Shown: positions 1 through 9,668 of the stretch, in pieces | Layout of the letters: every line of letters begins with the position of its first letter | Position numbering within the stretch: position 1 is the first letter of the stretch | From: Mycetohabitans rhizoxinica HKI 454 | Lineage (GTDB): Bacteria; Pseudomonadota; Gammaproteobacteria; Burkholderiales; Burkholderiaceae | Assembly: GCF_000198775.1 (NCBI RefSeq) | Contig: NC_014718.1 | Coordinates: 64,426-128,425, forward strand | DNA length: 64,000 bases | Reading direction: 5' to 3' | Program-made: the position numbers and the translations under genes | The notes under the pieces: model-generated | The model's input: the letters and a program-made list of their open reading frames with translations, nothing else | What the model was told of the DNA's origin: nothing | Database searches by the model: none

Positions 1-1605
1 GCGGACGTTGTCACTATAGAGGTTCGCGTAGCGGCTCATGTACTCGACATATGGCGCCACGTAGTAGCCGAATGCACTGGACAGCGGCTGGCGCAGCTCA
101 CCATGCACGCTGATCAAGTCACTGCCGAGCGTGGTGTCCACGCGTCCCTCGAGTCCCGCCGGGCTCAGCCACGGTCGGCGATAGCCCAGATGCAGCCGAA
201 ATCCGCCTTCATCGGTTGAACTGCTCGACAAGCCTAGGCCAAACAGCAGGAAGTTTGGCCCCCATGACTTTTGTCGCGCCGTGATCACGAGCCGGTGTTC
301 GTCGCCGTGTTCGACCAGCTTCTGCGTGACGTCCTCGAAGTCACCGGAATTTGACAAGGTCAGCAGGTCCTTGTTCAGCTGGTGTGGATCGTAAAGGTCG
401 CCCGGACGCACATGCAGATAGTTGCGGATCCGTGCGGCCGGCACTGCGCCGACCGACTCGATGTCAATCTGCGTCAGGCGTATCGGGCGCGGTGGCGGGG
501 CGGCGTGTGCGCGGCGGTAAGCGGCGTAGTCGGCGGGCGCCAGCGCCAGATGCCGTAGTTGCGGCAGAGCCGCGCGGGCCGCCGCCTCGCCGGCCTCAAT
601 CGCCTGTGCCGCATTCGCGAAATCGGTGAAGGTCAGGGAACCGAGATCGGGTTGGATTAGCACGTCGCCGGCGACCAGCCGCGAGCGTTGTTGCGCGACG
701 TTTTGCCGGATCAGGATGCCGATCATCTGCTGCATCACGTCTGCGGGCGTCGCCAGTGCATCGAGCGGACGTAGCGGCGAGCCGACGTCTACGGCGATCA
801 CGACGTCCGCGCCCATCGTGCGTACCGTGTCCACCGGCAGGTTGCTGACCAAGCCCCCGTCGACCAGCGTGCGCCCGTCGACGTCAGTCGGCGCGAACAG
901 CCCGGGCATCGCCATGCTGGCGCGGATCGCTTGCGGCAGTGAGCCATGATCTAGCACAATCATCTGGCCACTGCGCAACTCGGTCGCGATCGCTCGATAC
1001 GGGATCGGCAGCTTATCGAACGACAGGTCACCGGCCAACGTCGAGGTCCAATCCGACAACAGCGCTTGTAGCCGGTTGCCCTGCACCAGGCCGCGTGGCA
1101 ATTTCAGCCCGTCGCTGCTGACGCCCAGTGTCAGGCTGTTGGCATACGATTGTTCGTCTTCGCGTTGCGATTGTGGCAGCTCGGCGCGTTGGTGCACGTC
1201 GAATGCGATGTCCGTCAGGTTCACGCCTGCCAGCCGGTCCTGCATGTCTGTCGCACTCATGCCGCTCGCGTACAAGCCGCCCACCACGGCGCCCATGCTA
1301 GTGCCGGCGATGCAATCCACGGGGATGCGGTTTTCCTCCAACACCTTGAGCACGCCCAGGTGCGCATAGCCACGCGCGCCACCGCCAGAGAGTACCAGAC
1401 CGATCGTCGCGCGGCCGTGCGCACGGTCGGGCGTCGCGCACGCGAGCGTCCCGGCGCACGAAGCCGACGCGTGCAGCGCCAGCGCTGCCGCGAACGCCAC
1501 GGCAAGTGCTTGGTGGCCAGTGCGGCCACGCCGTGACACGTCCTTCTGCCCGATCGTGACGCGCATGACCAATGCGCGGAGACGGGCCCGCAGTGATAGG
1601 GTCAT
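1..1605 (-). CDS. Patatin-like phospholipase with BamA-type C-terminus (partial, runs off left edge)
   Basis: Seen: one open minus-strand frame of 535 codons without a stop to the window edge. It has a hydrophobic N-terminal stretch (signal-like), then a glycine-rich oxyanion loop (LSGGGARGYAH), a GTSMG nucleophile elbow and a DGG catalytic-Asp motif, the signature of patatin/RssA-type Ser-Asp lipases. After about residue 340 the sequence becomes POTRA/beta-barrel-like (IDIESVGAVPA...LYDPHQLNKDL). Known: patatin-POTRA-barrel fusions (PlpD/FplA type) are outer membrane type Vd proteins. Start: ATG at 1605; an in-frame ATG at 1566 is possible, but it would remove little of the signal-like segment. 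The barrel C-terminus lies outside the window. Confidence 0.88.
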   Translation of the reverse strand, partial: MTLSLRARLRALVMRVTIGQKDVSRRGRTGHQALAVAFAAALALHASASCAGTLACATPDRAHGRATIGLVLSGGGARGYAHLGVLKVLEENRIPVDCIAGTSMGAVVGGLYASGMSATDMQDRLAGVNLTDIAFDVHQRAELPQSQREDEQSYANSLTLGVSSDGLKLPRGLVQGNRLQALLSDWTSTLAGDLSFDKLPIPYRAIATELRSGQMIVLDHGSLPQAIRASMAMPGLFAPTDVDGRTLVDGGLVSNLPVDTVRTMGADVVIAVDVGSPLRPLDALATPADVMQQMIGILIRQNVAQQRSRLVAGDVLIQPDLGSLTFTDFANAAQAIEAGEAAARAALPQLRHLALAPADYAAYRRAHAAPPPRPIRLTQIDIESVGAVPAARIRNYLHVRPGDLYDPHQLNKDLLTLSNSGDFEDVTQKLVEHGDEHRLVITARQKSWGPNFLLFGLGLSSSSTDEGGFRLHLGYRRPWLSPAGLEGRVDTTLGSDLISVHGELRQPLSSAFGYYVAPYVEYMSRYANLYSDNVR

Positions 1606-1822
1606 CCTGTTATTTGCGTTCTTAAAAACTAGCTATTATCGTTGCACGGTTACTGTGCGTGCAGGACAATGCGCGATTTCGCTCGCCCGCACAGACATGC
1701 GCAGGACTTTGCGTGTCGACGTCGTGCTGGTCGTCGGCACTGTTGGCGAATGGGCCATGATACCTGGTGATGCTGCATCGGCTTGAGCGCCGATATTCGA
1801 TTGGCGTGCGACGGGCCCAGCG

Positions 1823-2413
1823 ATGATCGAGATCCTGGCTCAATATCCGCCCGCCTACCTGCATAGCGACGGGCGTCAGTTGTTCGTCCGGGCGGTGATC
1901 GCGTGGTTGATCGCCGCGTCGCTGGCCATCGATTTCACGTTGTTCGGGCCGCTGCTGGTCGTGCACGTGTCGGCAAATCGCTGGCTCTCGATCCCGGTGG
2001 GCGTGTCTACGTACGGGATCCGCGGCATACCGCTATACGTAAAACTGTCATTGATCTGTACCGGTGTCTACGGCCTCGCGTTCGTGCGGTCTCACGAGTG
2101 GCTCGATGCGTTCTTCTGCAGCGGATATCACTGTACGGTGCTGGCGTTTGGGCTCAATACGTGTGCGTACACAACAAAAATTTTCGCCGGTGCGATCCGG
2201 ATGACACCGTATGGAAAAGTCGGGGCCGCGCGTGCCTATGGCATGCCGCAACTAACGCTGTATTTGCGCGTGATTTTGCCCTCGGCGCTGCGTCGCGCGT
2301 TACCTGCGTACAGTAACGAGGTGAAACGGATGCTGCACGCCAGCACGGTGGCCTTCACGGCCACCGTTGGCTGTCCTGGCGCTCGCCGGCCAGTTGTCCG
2401 GCTATTGGGTTAG
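1823..2413 (+). pseudogene. Polar amino acid ABC transporter permease (HisM/ArtM type), truncated
   Basis: Seen: the first ~175 residues align by eye with HisM/ArtM-type inner-membrane permeases. They include membrane segments, a TYGIRGIPLYVKL stretch matching the usual TYxxRGTPLYVQL, and the EAA-loop-like region (GAARAYGMPQLTLYLRVILP). After TVAFTATV the frame shifts into unrelated residues and stops. The last membrane segment (about 50 residues) is missing, and several normally conserved residues are altered. Known: the intact protein imports arginine, ornithine or histidine with an ATPase and a periplasmic binding protein. It is followed by regulator and aminotransferase remnants, suggesting a decayed arginine-utilisation cluster. 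Confidence 0.75.
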
Positions 2414-2470
2414 GGTCAATCGGGGAGGAGCGGCTGTGCTATCAATATCTGGCGGCGATACTGTCGAAGT

Positions 2471-2680
2471 ATGACCTTGAGCAGCGGCCGGCGAAGGCAA
2501 AGATCCCATGGCAGCGCACCAGCAAATCAGTCCGGCAGATCAGCACTGGCGTGCAGATTCTCTTCGGCTGCTCATTTTACCAACGCGTATCACGAGAAGT
2601 TCGGCGTGACGTCGCGTGAGGAGCGGCGTGCATTCGTCAATGTAACGGCCCGGGTATCGACTGAAAACGGCGTGACATAG
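2471..2680 (+). pseudogene. AraC/GlxA-type regulator, C-terminal remnant
   Basis: Seen: the frame contains FSSAAHFTNAYHEKFGVT and then SREERR, the second helix-turn-helix and terminal segment typical of AraC/GlxA-family regulators. The preceding residues are not recognisable and no start fits, so only the end of the gene survives. Inference: its place after the HisM-like remnant and before an aminotransferase remnant matches the usual neighbourhood of an arginine-responsive GlxA-type activator in Burkholderia. Confidence 0.55.
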
Positions 2681-3207
2681 CGGGCGGACCCTATGCCGTT
2701 ATTTCAGGTCCTTCTCGCTGGCTTGCCAGAAAGGATTGTCTTGGATGTCGAAACTGAAGCGTGGCTCGCCTGGCGTTCGCGTACCGTTGACAAACACGCG
2801 CGGCGCCGCTGCCCGGGGTGCGGCGCGGTCGCGACGGGTTGCTTCGGGGCAGCGAGCTGCATCGGATCGGTAGGCAGGCTTCGCGCTGAGCCCGGACAAT
2901 CGGCCATTGCCGGATGCACGCTTGGCAGTGTGAGTCGCCTTGCGTTGATCCGTTTGCGGTTTCGCGTCGGCGGAGTCGGCCACGATCGGCGGCTTTGCTC
3001 CGCAATGGCGGACTGAAAATCTGTCAGACATTCCGGATCCTCGCTGGTGTGCAATGTCGATACCCGTGATTCTGACGCCGACGCCACGGGCGCGACGTGC
3101 TTACTACGAATCCGGCGGGTTGCCGGCGAAGTGGCGCGCCGGACTGTCCACGGAAACCGATAAAACGGCTCGCGTAGGCGAAAGGTGTTTCATTAGCCCC
3201 ATCTAAG
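2681..3207. other. Decayed spacer, no recognisable gene
   Basis: About 530 bp between two pseudogenes. Minus-strand frames end in a protein-like tail (FVNGTRTPGEPRFSFDIQ..., stopping near 2699) that could be the end of a lost gene, but I cannot assign it. No RNA gene, promoter or repeat was recognised. Confidence 0.4.
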
Positions 3208-3240
3208 ATGTTTTTATTGGACTGCAATCGAGGAGTCGCC

Positions 3241-3900
3241 ATGAATAGCATCCAAGTGACCCGCGATACCTTCAATCAAGGAAGGGCCCCCGTTTTCTCG
3301 CCAGCGCCTTACCTGCTCGTGTTGACCTCGCGTGGTGGTCCAATCGCCGACACGCTCCTCTTCGATCTGCGCAAGAGCATGAAGAATGTCGGGGAACCGG
3401 CATGCCCACGGCTGCGTGTGGCGTTGAACGAGCGGGAGATCGATGAAATGAATCCATCGCTGTAGATGGACGACAAGTTGTATGCGCAACTGAACGCGTG
3501 AGCCGAGATGCACTATCGCGACCGTTTAATCGCCGACAATCTCGGCGACCCGCAACGGCTGGTGCAATGCCGCACCGCGCTCGATGAACTTACGCAGTGA
3601 CTCAATCTCGGGTCTGTCCATGACTTCCAGCGCTGAGCCAGTGTGGCTGTCCGATCCGCTTGCGCTGACGCTGCAGGGCGAAGTGCCCGTCGAGCATGAA
3701 GGAAGACGGGCTATTTCTATTCGCTGGCACTTCGGTCTGCGTACGGCGAGCCGAGCGTCCGTCTCAGATCTTCTTGTCGCCGTGTTATTTATCCAAAGAC
3801 GCGGTTGATCGAGTACCCGGCGCCCGGTGCCGTAAGCATCAATTTCGCTTTTATGACGGTAGGATAGGGCATTTTTTAAGGCGCACGGTTTGAAGGACAC
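3241..3900 (+). pseudogene. Decayed gene; N-terminus resembles acetylornithine/succinylornithine aminotransferase
   Basis: Seen: from ATG 3241 the first ~25 residues ([13 protein letters not shown]... APVFSPAPY) resemble the N-terminus of AstC/ArgD-type aminotransferases. The reading then passes into an unassigned protein-like stretch ([20 protein letters not shown]) and continues in the same frame through in-frame TAG and TGA codons ([20 protein letters not shown]). The open segment alone ends at 3465. Inference: a deletion fused two genes and point stops followed. Confidence is moderate for the aminotransferase start and low for the rest. Confidence 0.4.
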
Positions 3901-4151
3901 TGCGCCGTCGCAATCGGTTACCGATAGCGTGTCAAAGGCGGCCAATCGCTTTTAGGGTGAACGCCAGAAGCGCCGACCACCTCTTTTCGCAAGAGGCCGC
4001 GGGGTTAAAATCCCAAAATCAGTTCTTTACAGTGCGTCAAACCACTGATACATTAAATTTTGGGCGGTAAATCCCGATAGAGAGGGTGGAGTTGGAACCT
4101 GAGAGACGCGGGCTACGGAGCGCGCCAGACGATTCCGGACCGCGAATGGAT

Positions 4152-4178
4152 GCACGGCTGCTAGCCGTGCTTTTTTTT
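4152..4178 (+). terminator. Strong intrinsic terminator
   Basis: Seen: a perfect 8-bp stem (GCACGGCT/AGCCGTGC) with a 3-nt loop, followed by eight T residues. The gene it served is not identifiable; the ~200 bp upstream hold no clear ORF or known RNA. It sits 5 nt before the 5' boundary of the group II intron remnant, the site preference known for class IIC introns. Confidence 0.85.
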
Positions 4179-4183
4179 GAGGG

Positions 4184-4460
4184 GTGTGCCCAGCATGGGT
4201 ACACCCCTATGGGTGTCGGTCCCGCCTTCAGTTGGCCATCGCGAATGAAGTGAGGTTGTACCCTCTGGTGAGCGCTTGGCTGGTGATACGGGAGCCGCGG
4301 TTGCGGCGGACGTATCAGCCGGGGCCGGCGCGATGGGTGACAATCCCCAAGCCAGGCGCAGGTGAGCGCAAGCTAGGCATCCCGACAGTGACGGATCGGT
4401 ATCGGTTGCTTTAACAGGCGTTGCTGCAAGTGCTGCAACCGATTCCACCACCATGAACCC
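4184..4460 (+). mobile_element. Group IIC-type intron remnant with reverse transcriptase fragment
   Basis: Seen: the 5' end (GTGTGCCCAGCATGGGTAC, then CTATGGGTG and GTCCCGCC) looks like the conserved 5' domain of bacterial group II introns. It is followed by a frame coding a reverse transcriptase N-terminal segment (TYQPGPARWVTIPKPG, ERKLGIPTVTDR), interrupted by a TAA and resuming as QALLQVLQPI. The rest of the RT, the maturase and domains V-VI are missing, so the element is dead. Known: class C introns insert just downstream of intrinsic terminators, as here. Confidence 0.7.
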
Positions 4461-4559
4461 AGTGCCACACCGCCAGACCAATGTTGTGACCCCCGTGCAA
4501 TCGCGCGGATGTATCGATTGCAGCGGTAGTGCTTCATGACGGGTTGAATCTAACGGGCA

Positions 4560-6236
4560 CTAGCCGTGGAAGAGCGCCACAACACTGAGCATCGTGCGAT
4601 AGATGCCCCACACGAGTGGCAGCCCAACCGCGACCCAAGCGAGCACGACCAGCGCACTGCTGCCAGACGCCCGCATGGTGGGCGTTTCGGCAGACAGCTC
4701 GCACATGGGTGGCGCAGGGTGCGCCACGCGTTTCTCCTCCGCGAGTTCCTGCTCGCTCATGAAATATTTCGGGTGCACTGGCTTGATCAGAAGGTTGCAA
4801 ACTAAGCCCACTAACAGCATGCCAACTAAGATATACATCGACTGGTTGTACACTTGCTCACGCGGCAGGCCCAGAGCAAGCTGGTAGTCGCGCATGTAGT
4901 TCACGACGACCGGTCCAAGAATGCCGGCGGTGGCCCAAGCTGTGAGTAGTCGGCCATGGATGGCACCGACAAATTGAGTGCCGAACAGGTCGGCCAAGTA
5001 AGCCGGCACCGTGGAAAACCCTCCACCATACAGACTGACGATGACGCAGACAGCAACAACAAAGAGTATCAAGTACCCGGCAGTGATGCTCGACGGAATG
5101 CTGGCATATAGAAGCATGCCTAGCACGAAGAAAATGGTGTAAGTCTGCTTGCGTCCGAACTTATCGGAAAGACTGGCCCAGACAAACCGGCCACCGATGT
5201 TGAACAAACTTAGCAGCGCGGTAAAACCGGCCGCCAAAGACGCTATTGACGTCAATTGTTTTTTGTTGAGATCAGAGAATGACATGGCTTGGCCAATCAG
5301 GTGTCCACCGAAGACTTCTTGCAGCATCGGACTGGCCATGCCGATAACCCCGATGCCGGCCGAGACATTCATGCAAAGCACCATCCAAACAAGCCAGAAC
5401 TGCGGGATACCCCACACTCTCTTCACATGGACATGGTGCTGAGTCACCATGGCGCCATCTGCCCGATCGTTAGTGGACTTCCAGCCAGCGGGTGCCCATC
5501 CGGGCGGGGGTACGCGATAGGCCAGCGCGCCACTCATCATGAATACAAAGTACATTGCGGCCATAGCGACAAACGTCTGCGTCACGCCCCCTCCTTCGTA
5601 CGTAGCAAAGGCCGCCATGAGTTCGGTGGCGAGCGGCGAGCCAATCATCGCGCCGCCGCCAAATCCCATGATGGCCATGCCGGTAGCCATGCCTCGCCGA
5701 TCTGGAAACCATTTGATCAGTGTACTGACTGGCGAGATATACCCGAGACCCAGACCAATACCGCCAATCACGCCGGAGCCCAGCAGCATCAGCCAGAACT
5801 GATGTAGGTGGACGCCGAGTGCGGAAAGCAGCATGCCGCCGCACCAGCATAGTGCACTGACCACGCCAGCCTTGCGCGGACCGGCTCGTTCCAGCCAGCC
5901 TCCCCAAATGGCGGCAGAACTGCCAAGCAGCACAAAGAACAATGTATACATCCATCCCAGCGTGGAGATCTTCCAGTCGCAATGCGTGACGAACAACTCT
6001 TGCAAGAAGCCGATTTCGGGGCCGCAGGCCATGGGATGGGTCATGCCGATGGCCTGCGACAAGGGTAGCCAAAAGACCGAAAAGCCATAAGCCATGCCTA
6101 TGCACAAGTGAATCGCCAAGGCAGCCGGAGGGACCAGCCAGCGGTTGAAGCCTGGCCTCGCTACAATGCGCTCCTTGGAGAGGAATGGCACAGCCGCGAC
6201 TTGCTCGGCGGCACCTGTACTTAGACTAGATGTCAT
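4560..6236 (-). CDS. OFA-family MFS transporter (oxalate/formate antiporter-like)
   Basis: Seen: a 558-residue polytopic membrane protein with about 12 hydrophobic segments, an inter-segment GGWLERAGPRKAGV loop and a second-half DKFGRKQTY loop (MFS motif-A type). The long N-terminal half resembles OFA/OxlT-like carriers. Start chosen at ATG 6236 because GGAGA lies 5 nt upstream; the in-frame ATG at 6254 has no such site. Known: the family exchanges or imports small carboxylates across the inner membrane; the substrate cannot be told from sequence. The gene is intact and stands alone, with decayed DNA on both sides and a terminator-like hairpin in its leader. Confidence 0.88.
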   Translation of the reverse strand: MTSSLSTGAAEQVAAVPFLSKERIVARPGFNRWLVPPAALAIHLCIGMAYGFSVFWLPLSQAIGMTHPMACGPEIGFLQELFVTHCDWKISTLGWMYTLFFVLLGSSAAIWGGWLERAGPRKAGVVSALCWCGGMLLSALGVHLHQFWLMLLGSGVIGGIGLGLGYISPVSTLIKWFPDRRGMATGMAIMGFGGGAMIGSPLATELMAAFATYEGGGVTQTFVAMAAMYFVFMMSGALAYRVPPPGWAPAGWKSTNDRADGAMVTQHHVHVKRVWGIPQFWLVWMVLCMNVSAGIGVIGMASPMLQEVFGGHLIGQAMSFSDLNKKQLTSIASLAAGFTALLSLFNIGGRFVWASLSDKFGRKQTYTIFFVLGMLLYASIPSSITAGYLILFVVAVCVIVSLYGGGFSTVPAYLADLFGTQFVGAIHGRLLTAWATAGILGPVVVNYMRDYQLALGLPREQVYNQSMYILVGMLLVGLVCNLLIKPVHPKYFMSEQELAEEKRVAHPAPPMCELSAETPTMRASGSSALVVLAWVAVGLPLVWGIYRTMLSVVALFHG

Positions 6237-6295
6237 GTTGTCTCCGTCGATCATGACCGGCTAGGGATGCACCGCATGTCTTGAAACATGAAAAA

Positions 6296-6336
6296 AGCCG
6301 GTCCGTTATGCTAACAAGCGGACAATTTACCCGGCT
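6296..6336 (-). terminator. Terminator-like hairpin in the leader of the OFA transporter gene
   Basis: Seen: arms AGCCGG+TCCG and CGGA+CCGGCT face each other across a short loop. On the minus strand the structure ends in CCGGCTTTTTT, so it would terminate minus-strand transcription about 60 bp before the transporter start. It is either the end of a lost upstream gene or an attenuator; no leader peptide was recognised. Confidence 0.5.
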
Positions 6337-6884
6337 ACAAAACCAGGCACCTCTATTTTTTCGTAACCCTGTCACGATACTGTCGACATCCGAGTTGCAC
6401 ACGATATCGCTGGCAGTATCGTTCCCTATTTAAAATTAACCTCCTACGTTAAGACAGTTCTTTCTGACACCGCGCTTACCCTTGAGCCACTCTTGCCCAT
6501 ATAGCGACACGCAAAATTCTGCGACCACGTCAAACATCCCGGGTGTGGTCAATAACGTCATATGGCACGATGAGTTCACCTCAATCACCTCAAAGCTTGG
6601 CAATTACCGTTGCCACGCTTGCCAATAATCATGACGGCACGGCGACGAGGCGTGCTGCTCCATTTCGGAAATTCCTGGCGTCGGGTTGTGAACAGCATGG
6701 CTCGTCAGCGTGGGCCGGGCGAAGCGATAGTCTATCGAATCTTTGCCCCCGCGAGGATAACAGACTCAGGCTAATCGAACAGCGATCACACGCATAAATG
6801 GCGTTTTTGGAAGCTATGTCGTCACTATCGCTACCTGATAGTTCTTCGTTGCGCCAATGGATCGTGGTTTGCGCGGGCGCTCTG
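6337..6884. other. Non-coding stretch upstream of the OFA gene
   Basis: About 550 bp with no supportable gene. The part nearest the transporter probably carries its promoter, but I see no convincing -35/-10 pair. The right part grades into IS66 debris. Confidence 0.4.
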
Positions 6885-7600
6885 CCATGCGTCAGTGTGT
6901 TGAGGTGCGCCCTCCACAGCAACAGGGCAGGGTACTCGTCGGCAGTGTTTGCCAGTGATATGGCCCTGAACAGTGCGACGAGATAGCCATACGGTTCAAG
7001 GCGATTTACCTTGCAGGTTTCGATCAGCGAATACAGGCTGGCGGCGGCATTCGCACCGGCGACTGTACCGTAAGCAAAGTCGGTTTTTTTAACCGACGTT
7101 GACAGTCAATGGCCGGATCGCGTTCTCGCAAGCATTGTTCGAGATCGGCCAGGTGCCGTTCTCGACGTAGCGAATCAGCTTCGACCATTGACCTTGCAGG
7201 TAGTGCAGTGCTTTGCCGAAGGCACTTTGCGGCAACACGGCGTGCAACTGACGCAGAAGCAGTGCCTCGATTTATCCGAGGACCACACGACTCTGGCGTT
7301 GCCTTGCGAGCAACCGATTCTCCGGCGACCTGTCTTCGCAGCGCGATTCGATCTCAAACAGCCGCTCGACAGTCGAATGAATTCGCTGGTGGGATGATCG
7401 CGACCACGCTGCGCCTTCGGCAGGTTCTCTTTCGCCCCGATCCTGTAGCGACGCGCGTGCGCCCAGCAGCCCAGCTGCACCAGCTAATGGGTGTCGGTGA
7501 CATCGTTGTACGGCTTATCGCCGTCAGTCATCCATGCTGCGCCGGGCTTGATGCTAGCCTAGCGCGCCGCGGCGTGTGCCGCGCTCGGACTCATTTTCCA
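6885..7600 (-). pseudogene. IS66-family transposase (TnpC) remnant
   Basis: Seen: scattered minus-strand frames give IS66 TnpC segments in the right order: KPGAAWMTDGDKPYNDV, QLGCWAHARRYRIGAKEN, AFGKALHYLQGQWSKLIRYV, then NGTWPISNNACENAIRPL and finally a tail-like ALFRAISLANTADEYPAL. Frameshifts and in-frame stops separate them. The N-terminal half and the accessory tnpA/tnpB genes are absent. Confidence 0.75.
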
Positions 7601-7644
7601 TGGTAACGCTCTTGAGTGCGCCCCATACCTTGTCGGTTACCTGT

Positions 7645-7794
7645 TTACCGTTTACCTTCCGTCATCGCTGTGATGTGTTTATTCGACTCTGCGACGAATG
7701 ACAGCGTATCATCGAGCGTATCGTTTGCCTCCTTTATGGACGTATTCACACGCTCGCGAAAAGCCATCATTTCCTCTTCATTCTCAGATGGCAT
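7645..7794 (-). CDS. Small ORF of unknown function (49 aa)
   Basis: Seen: ATG 7794 to TAA; an acidic, helix-prone peptide (MPSENEEEMMAFRERV...) with protein-like composition. It lies between the IS66 remnant and the IS21 remnant and may be the start of a gene cut by the IS66 element. I do not recognise it. No clear Shine-Dalgarno sequence is visible. Confidence 0.3.
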   Translation of the reverse strand: MPSENEEEMMAFRERVNTSIKEANDTLDDTLSFVAESNKHITAMTEGKR

Positions 7795-7935
7795 AAAGGC
7801 CCGTCCAGCTTACCGCATAAGCGCACTCGCATATCAATCCGAGCCGCTTGGCGGTCTGTACAATCGCGTGCTTTGGGGCGTCGGGCAAAAATTGCTTGCT
7901 GGGCGAAGAGGGTGGTTTTTTGCCCACCGACGATG

Positions 7936-8368
7936 ATGGCCCAGGAGCAAGCATTAGAAACCAGGGTATTGGCGAGTCGTGGCGTACGGACCCGGGAGAT
8001 AGACAAGCAGCTGGGCTGCTCGTGCTGTACCGTGCGACGGTATCTGTGTGAGGCCGAGGCGTGGCGATACGGAGCGCGAAGCGCAAGCGGCGAAGCTCGA
8101 TTCGTGCAAAGACTCTCTGCGCGAGCGCATCGAGGCTGCTCGCCCGCACTGGATTGCGGCAATGGTATGACACCGAGAGATGCAAAAGTTGGGCTATGCC
8201 GACGGCGTGACGCAACTTAAGCCATTCATCAATGCGTATCGAGCACAAGAGCCCGAGCCAGTGGTGCGATTTGAAACGGCGCTTGGCAAGCAAATGCAGG
8301 CAGACTTCACGCATCTTCGGCGAGGTCGTCACCCATTGCTCGCGTTCGCTAGCAGGTCAAACCCGTAA
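7936..8368 (+). pseudogene. IS21-family IstA remnant
   Basis: Seen: an N-terminal helix-turn-helix (MAQEQALETRVLASRGV, then REIDKQLGCS) followed, in other frames, by AHRGC...HWIAA, REMQKLGYADGVTQLKPFI, PEPVVRFETALGKQMQADFTH and RGRHPLLAFA. These match the first ~170 residues of IS21 IstA proteins. The catalytic core and istB are missing. It is not the same IS21 element as the intact copy at 60-62.5 kb. Confidence 0.7.
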
Positions 8369-8544
8369 GCCGTTTATTACCACAGCATCAGACAGGACTT
8401 GTGCTCGTTGCCGTCGTCAACAGCGGTGCACCGGGTTAAGCCGGTGCCACAACGAGATTTTTGCCACTAGCCTTGCGGGTGCGGCAAAAATTAACGCGGA
8501 CTACAGCGGCACATTCGCTTCCTTCACCAACATGCCGCTCCACC
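8369..8544. other. Unassigned spacer
   Basis: Short debris between the IstA remnant and the end of the hns-like gene. I see no gene or strong terminator. Confidence 0.3.
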
Positions 8545-8838
8545 TTATTTTTGGATTAAGAAGCGCTCGCGATTCTTTCCAATCCATGACGGCGCCCGAC
8601 CTCTACCGCTCCAGGTCTCACCCGTTTTGGGATTCTGGTATTTCGGCTCCGGCTGCTTCGCATGGGCAGTGCCGCGAGCTTGACGCTTACGCCCAAATAA
8701 ATCTTCGGCCGTGATCCCCAATTCGGTGATCTTCTCACGCATTTGTGCGATCACCGTTTCCAATTCTCGCGCCCGTAAGGCTTCTGCCTCCGCTTCAAGC
8801 TTTTCAATTTGAGCGCGCAACTCTTGGTATGTCGCCAT
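8545..8838 (-). CDS. H-NS family nucleoid-associated protein
   Basis: Seen: 97 residues from ATG 8838. An N-terminal coiled-coil segment (about 5-45, rich in E/A/L heptads) is followed by a basic linker and the C-terminal DNA-binding motif TWSGRGRAPSWI (residues 75-86), the usual layout of short Burkholderia H-NS proteins. GGGA six nt upstream favours this start over the ATG two codons earlier. Known: H-NS proteins bind AT-rich DNA and silence acquired genes. It is intact amid IS debris. Confidence 0.92.
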   Translation of the reverse strand: MATYQELRAQIEKLEAEAEALRARELETVIAQMREKITELGITAEDLFGRKRQARGTAHAKQPEPKYQNPKTGETWSGRGRAPSWIGKNRERFLIQK

Positions 8839-8844
8839 GTTCAT

Positions 8845-9632
8845 TCCCTATGTTAAGTTAAAGATACCCCGGACAGACGCGGGCTGAGTCAACTCGCTTG
8901 CACGCCTATGCCTACGCCTCGGATAGACGAAGCGCTTGGTGGCATGGACTCTATTTGAACAATTTCCTTCTTCTATTACCCTGTATCTTGAGGTTTCCGT
9001 GTCTGGCCATGCTCTTGCGCTTGCCGCAAATATTCCTTCATTCGTTGCGACATCATCCAAGTTAGCACCCTATATATAGCCCCACCGCGCAAGCTTGATT
9101 GCAGACTAACCACTTGGGGCCGGGATAGTGGTCACTTTCGATGATCAAACATCGCTTAGCTTTTTGCCTTCTACCGTGTGTGCGCATAAACAATGCCAGC
9201 TAGTTCTTTACGACGACCGGCGGCCCTACAAGGTTATCCATTATACCTTAACGCGCCGACAGCCGAGCCAACCACTGGATTAAAAATAATTGACTGACGG
9301 TTTTCACCGGCGGCGCGGCGCAGAAAGGAAAAAATTACCTGTGAGTGTTGTTAGTTTGCGCGATTGAAGGCGAGTGCCGTAATTGCCTTCAAGAAGACGC
9401 CTAAGCTCGGATTGCCGCTGCTTGCCCCAGCCGTTTACAAACCCTTATAGAAATCCTGGTATTGCTCGTTGGCGCATGGATAACCTGTTATTCGGCACTG
9501 GGCACCTCTGAACGAAATCGTCGAGCGCGCCACGGATATCCCCATTCCAGCGCTCCGGCTGCCGGTCGCTTTACCGTAGAAAGTCTGTGAGGCTGGCCAA
9601 AAACTGGGCCATGCAAAAATAAAAAATCCGGC
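8845..9632. other. Intergenic region upstream of the H-NS gene
   Basis: About 790 bp without a supportable gene. A 26-codon minus-strand frame near 8979-9056 (MMSQRMKEYLRQAQEHG...) is protein-like but too short to call, and a plus-strand stretch near 9370-9450 (LKASAVIAFKKTPKLG) may be gene debris. No RNA gene recognised. Confidence 0.4.
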
Positions 9633-9668
9633 ATGATGGTGCTACCTTGGCAAGCAGAAGGTCATGTC

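Noticed and set aside
1257..1529. Alternative 90-codon minus-strand ORF inside the patatin gene
   Set aside because: It is an out-of-frame shadow; the real frame carries all patatin motifs without interruption.
3980..4140. GC-rich stretch before the terminator that looked like a structured RNA or tRNA
   Set aside because: It has no tRNA arms, T-loop or anticodon, and no match to 6S, SRP, RNase P, tmRNA or a riboswitch that I know; left as an unidentified transcript end.
4453..4510. Segment resembling 10,262-10,332 (CATGAA.CCAGTG... CAATCGC.CGGAT)
   Set aside because: Suspected as a repeat; the second copy lies in a transposase remnant, but the first codes nothing clear and the match is too short and gapped to call.
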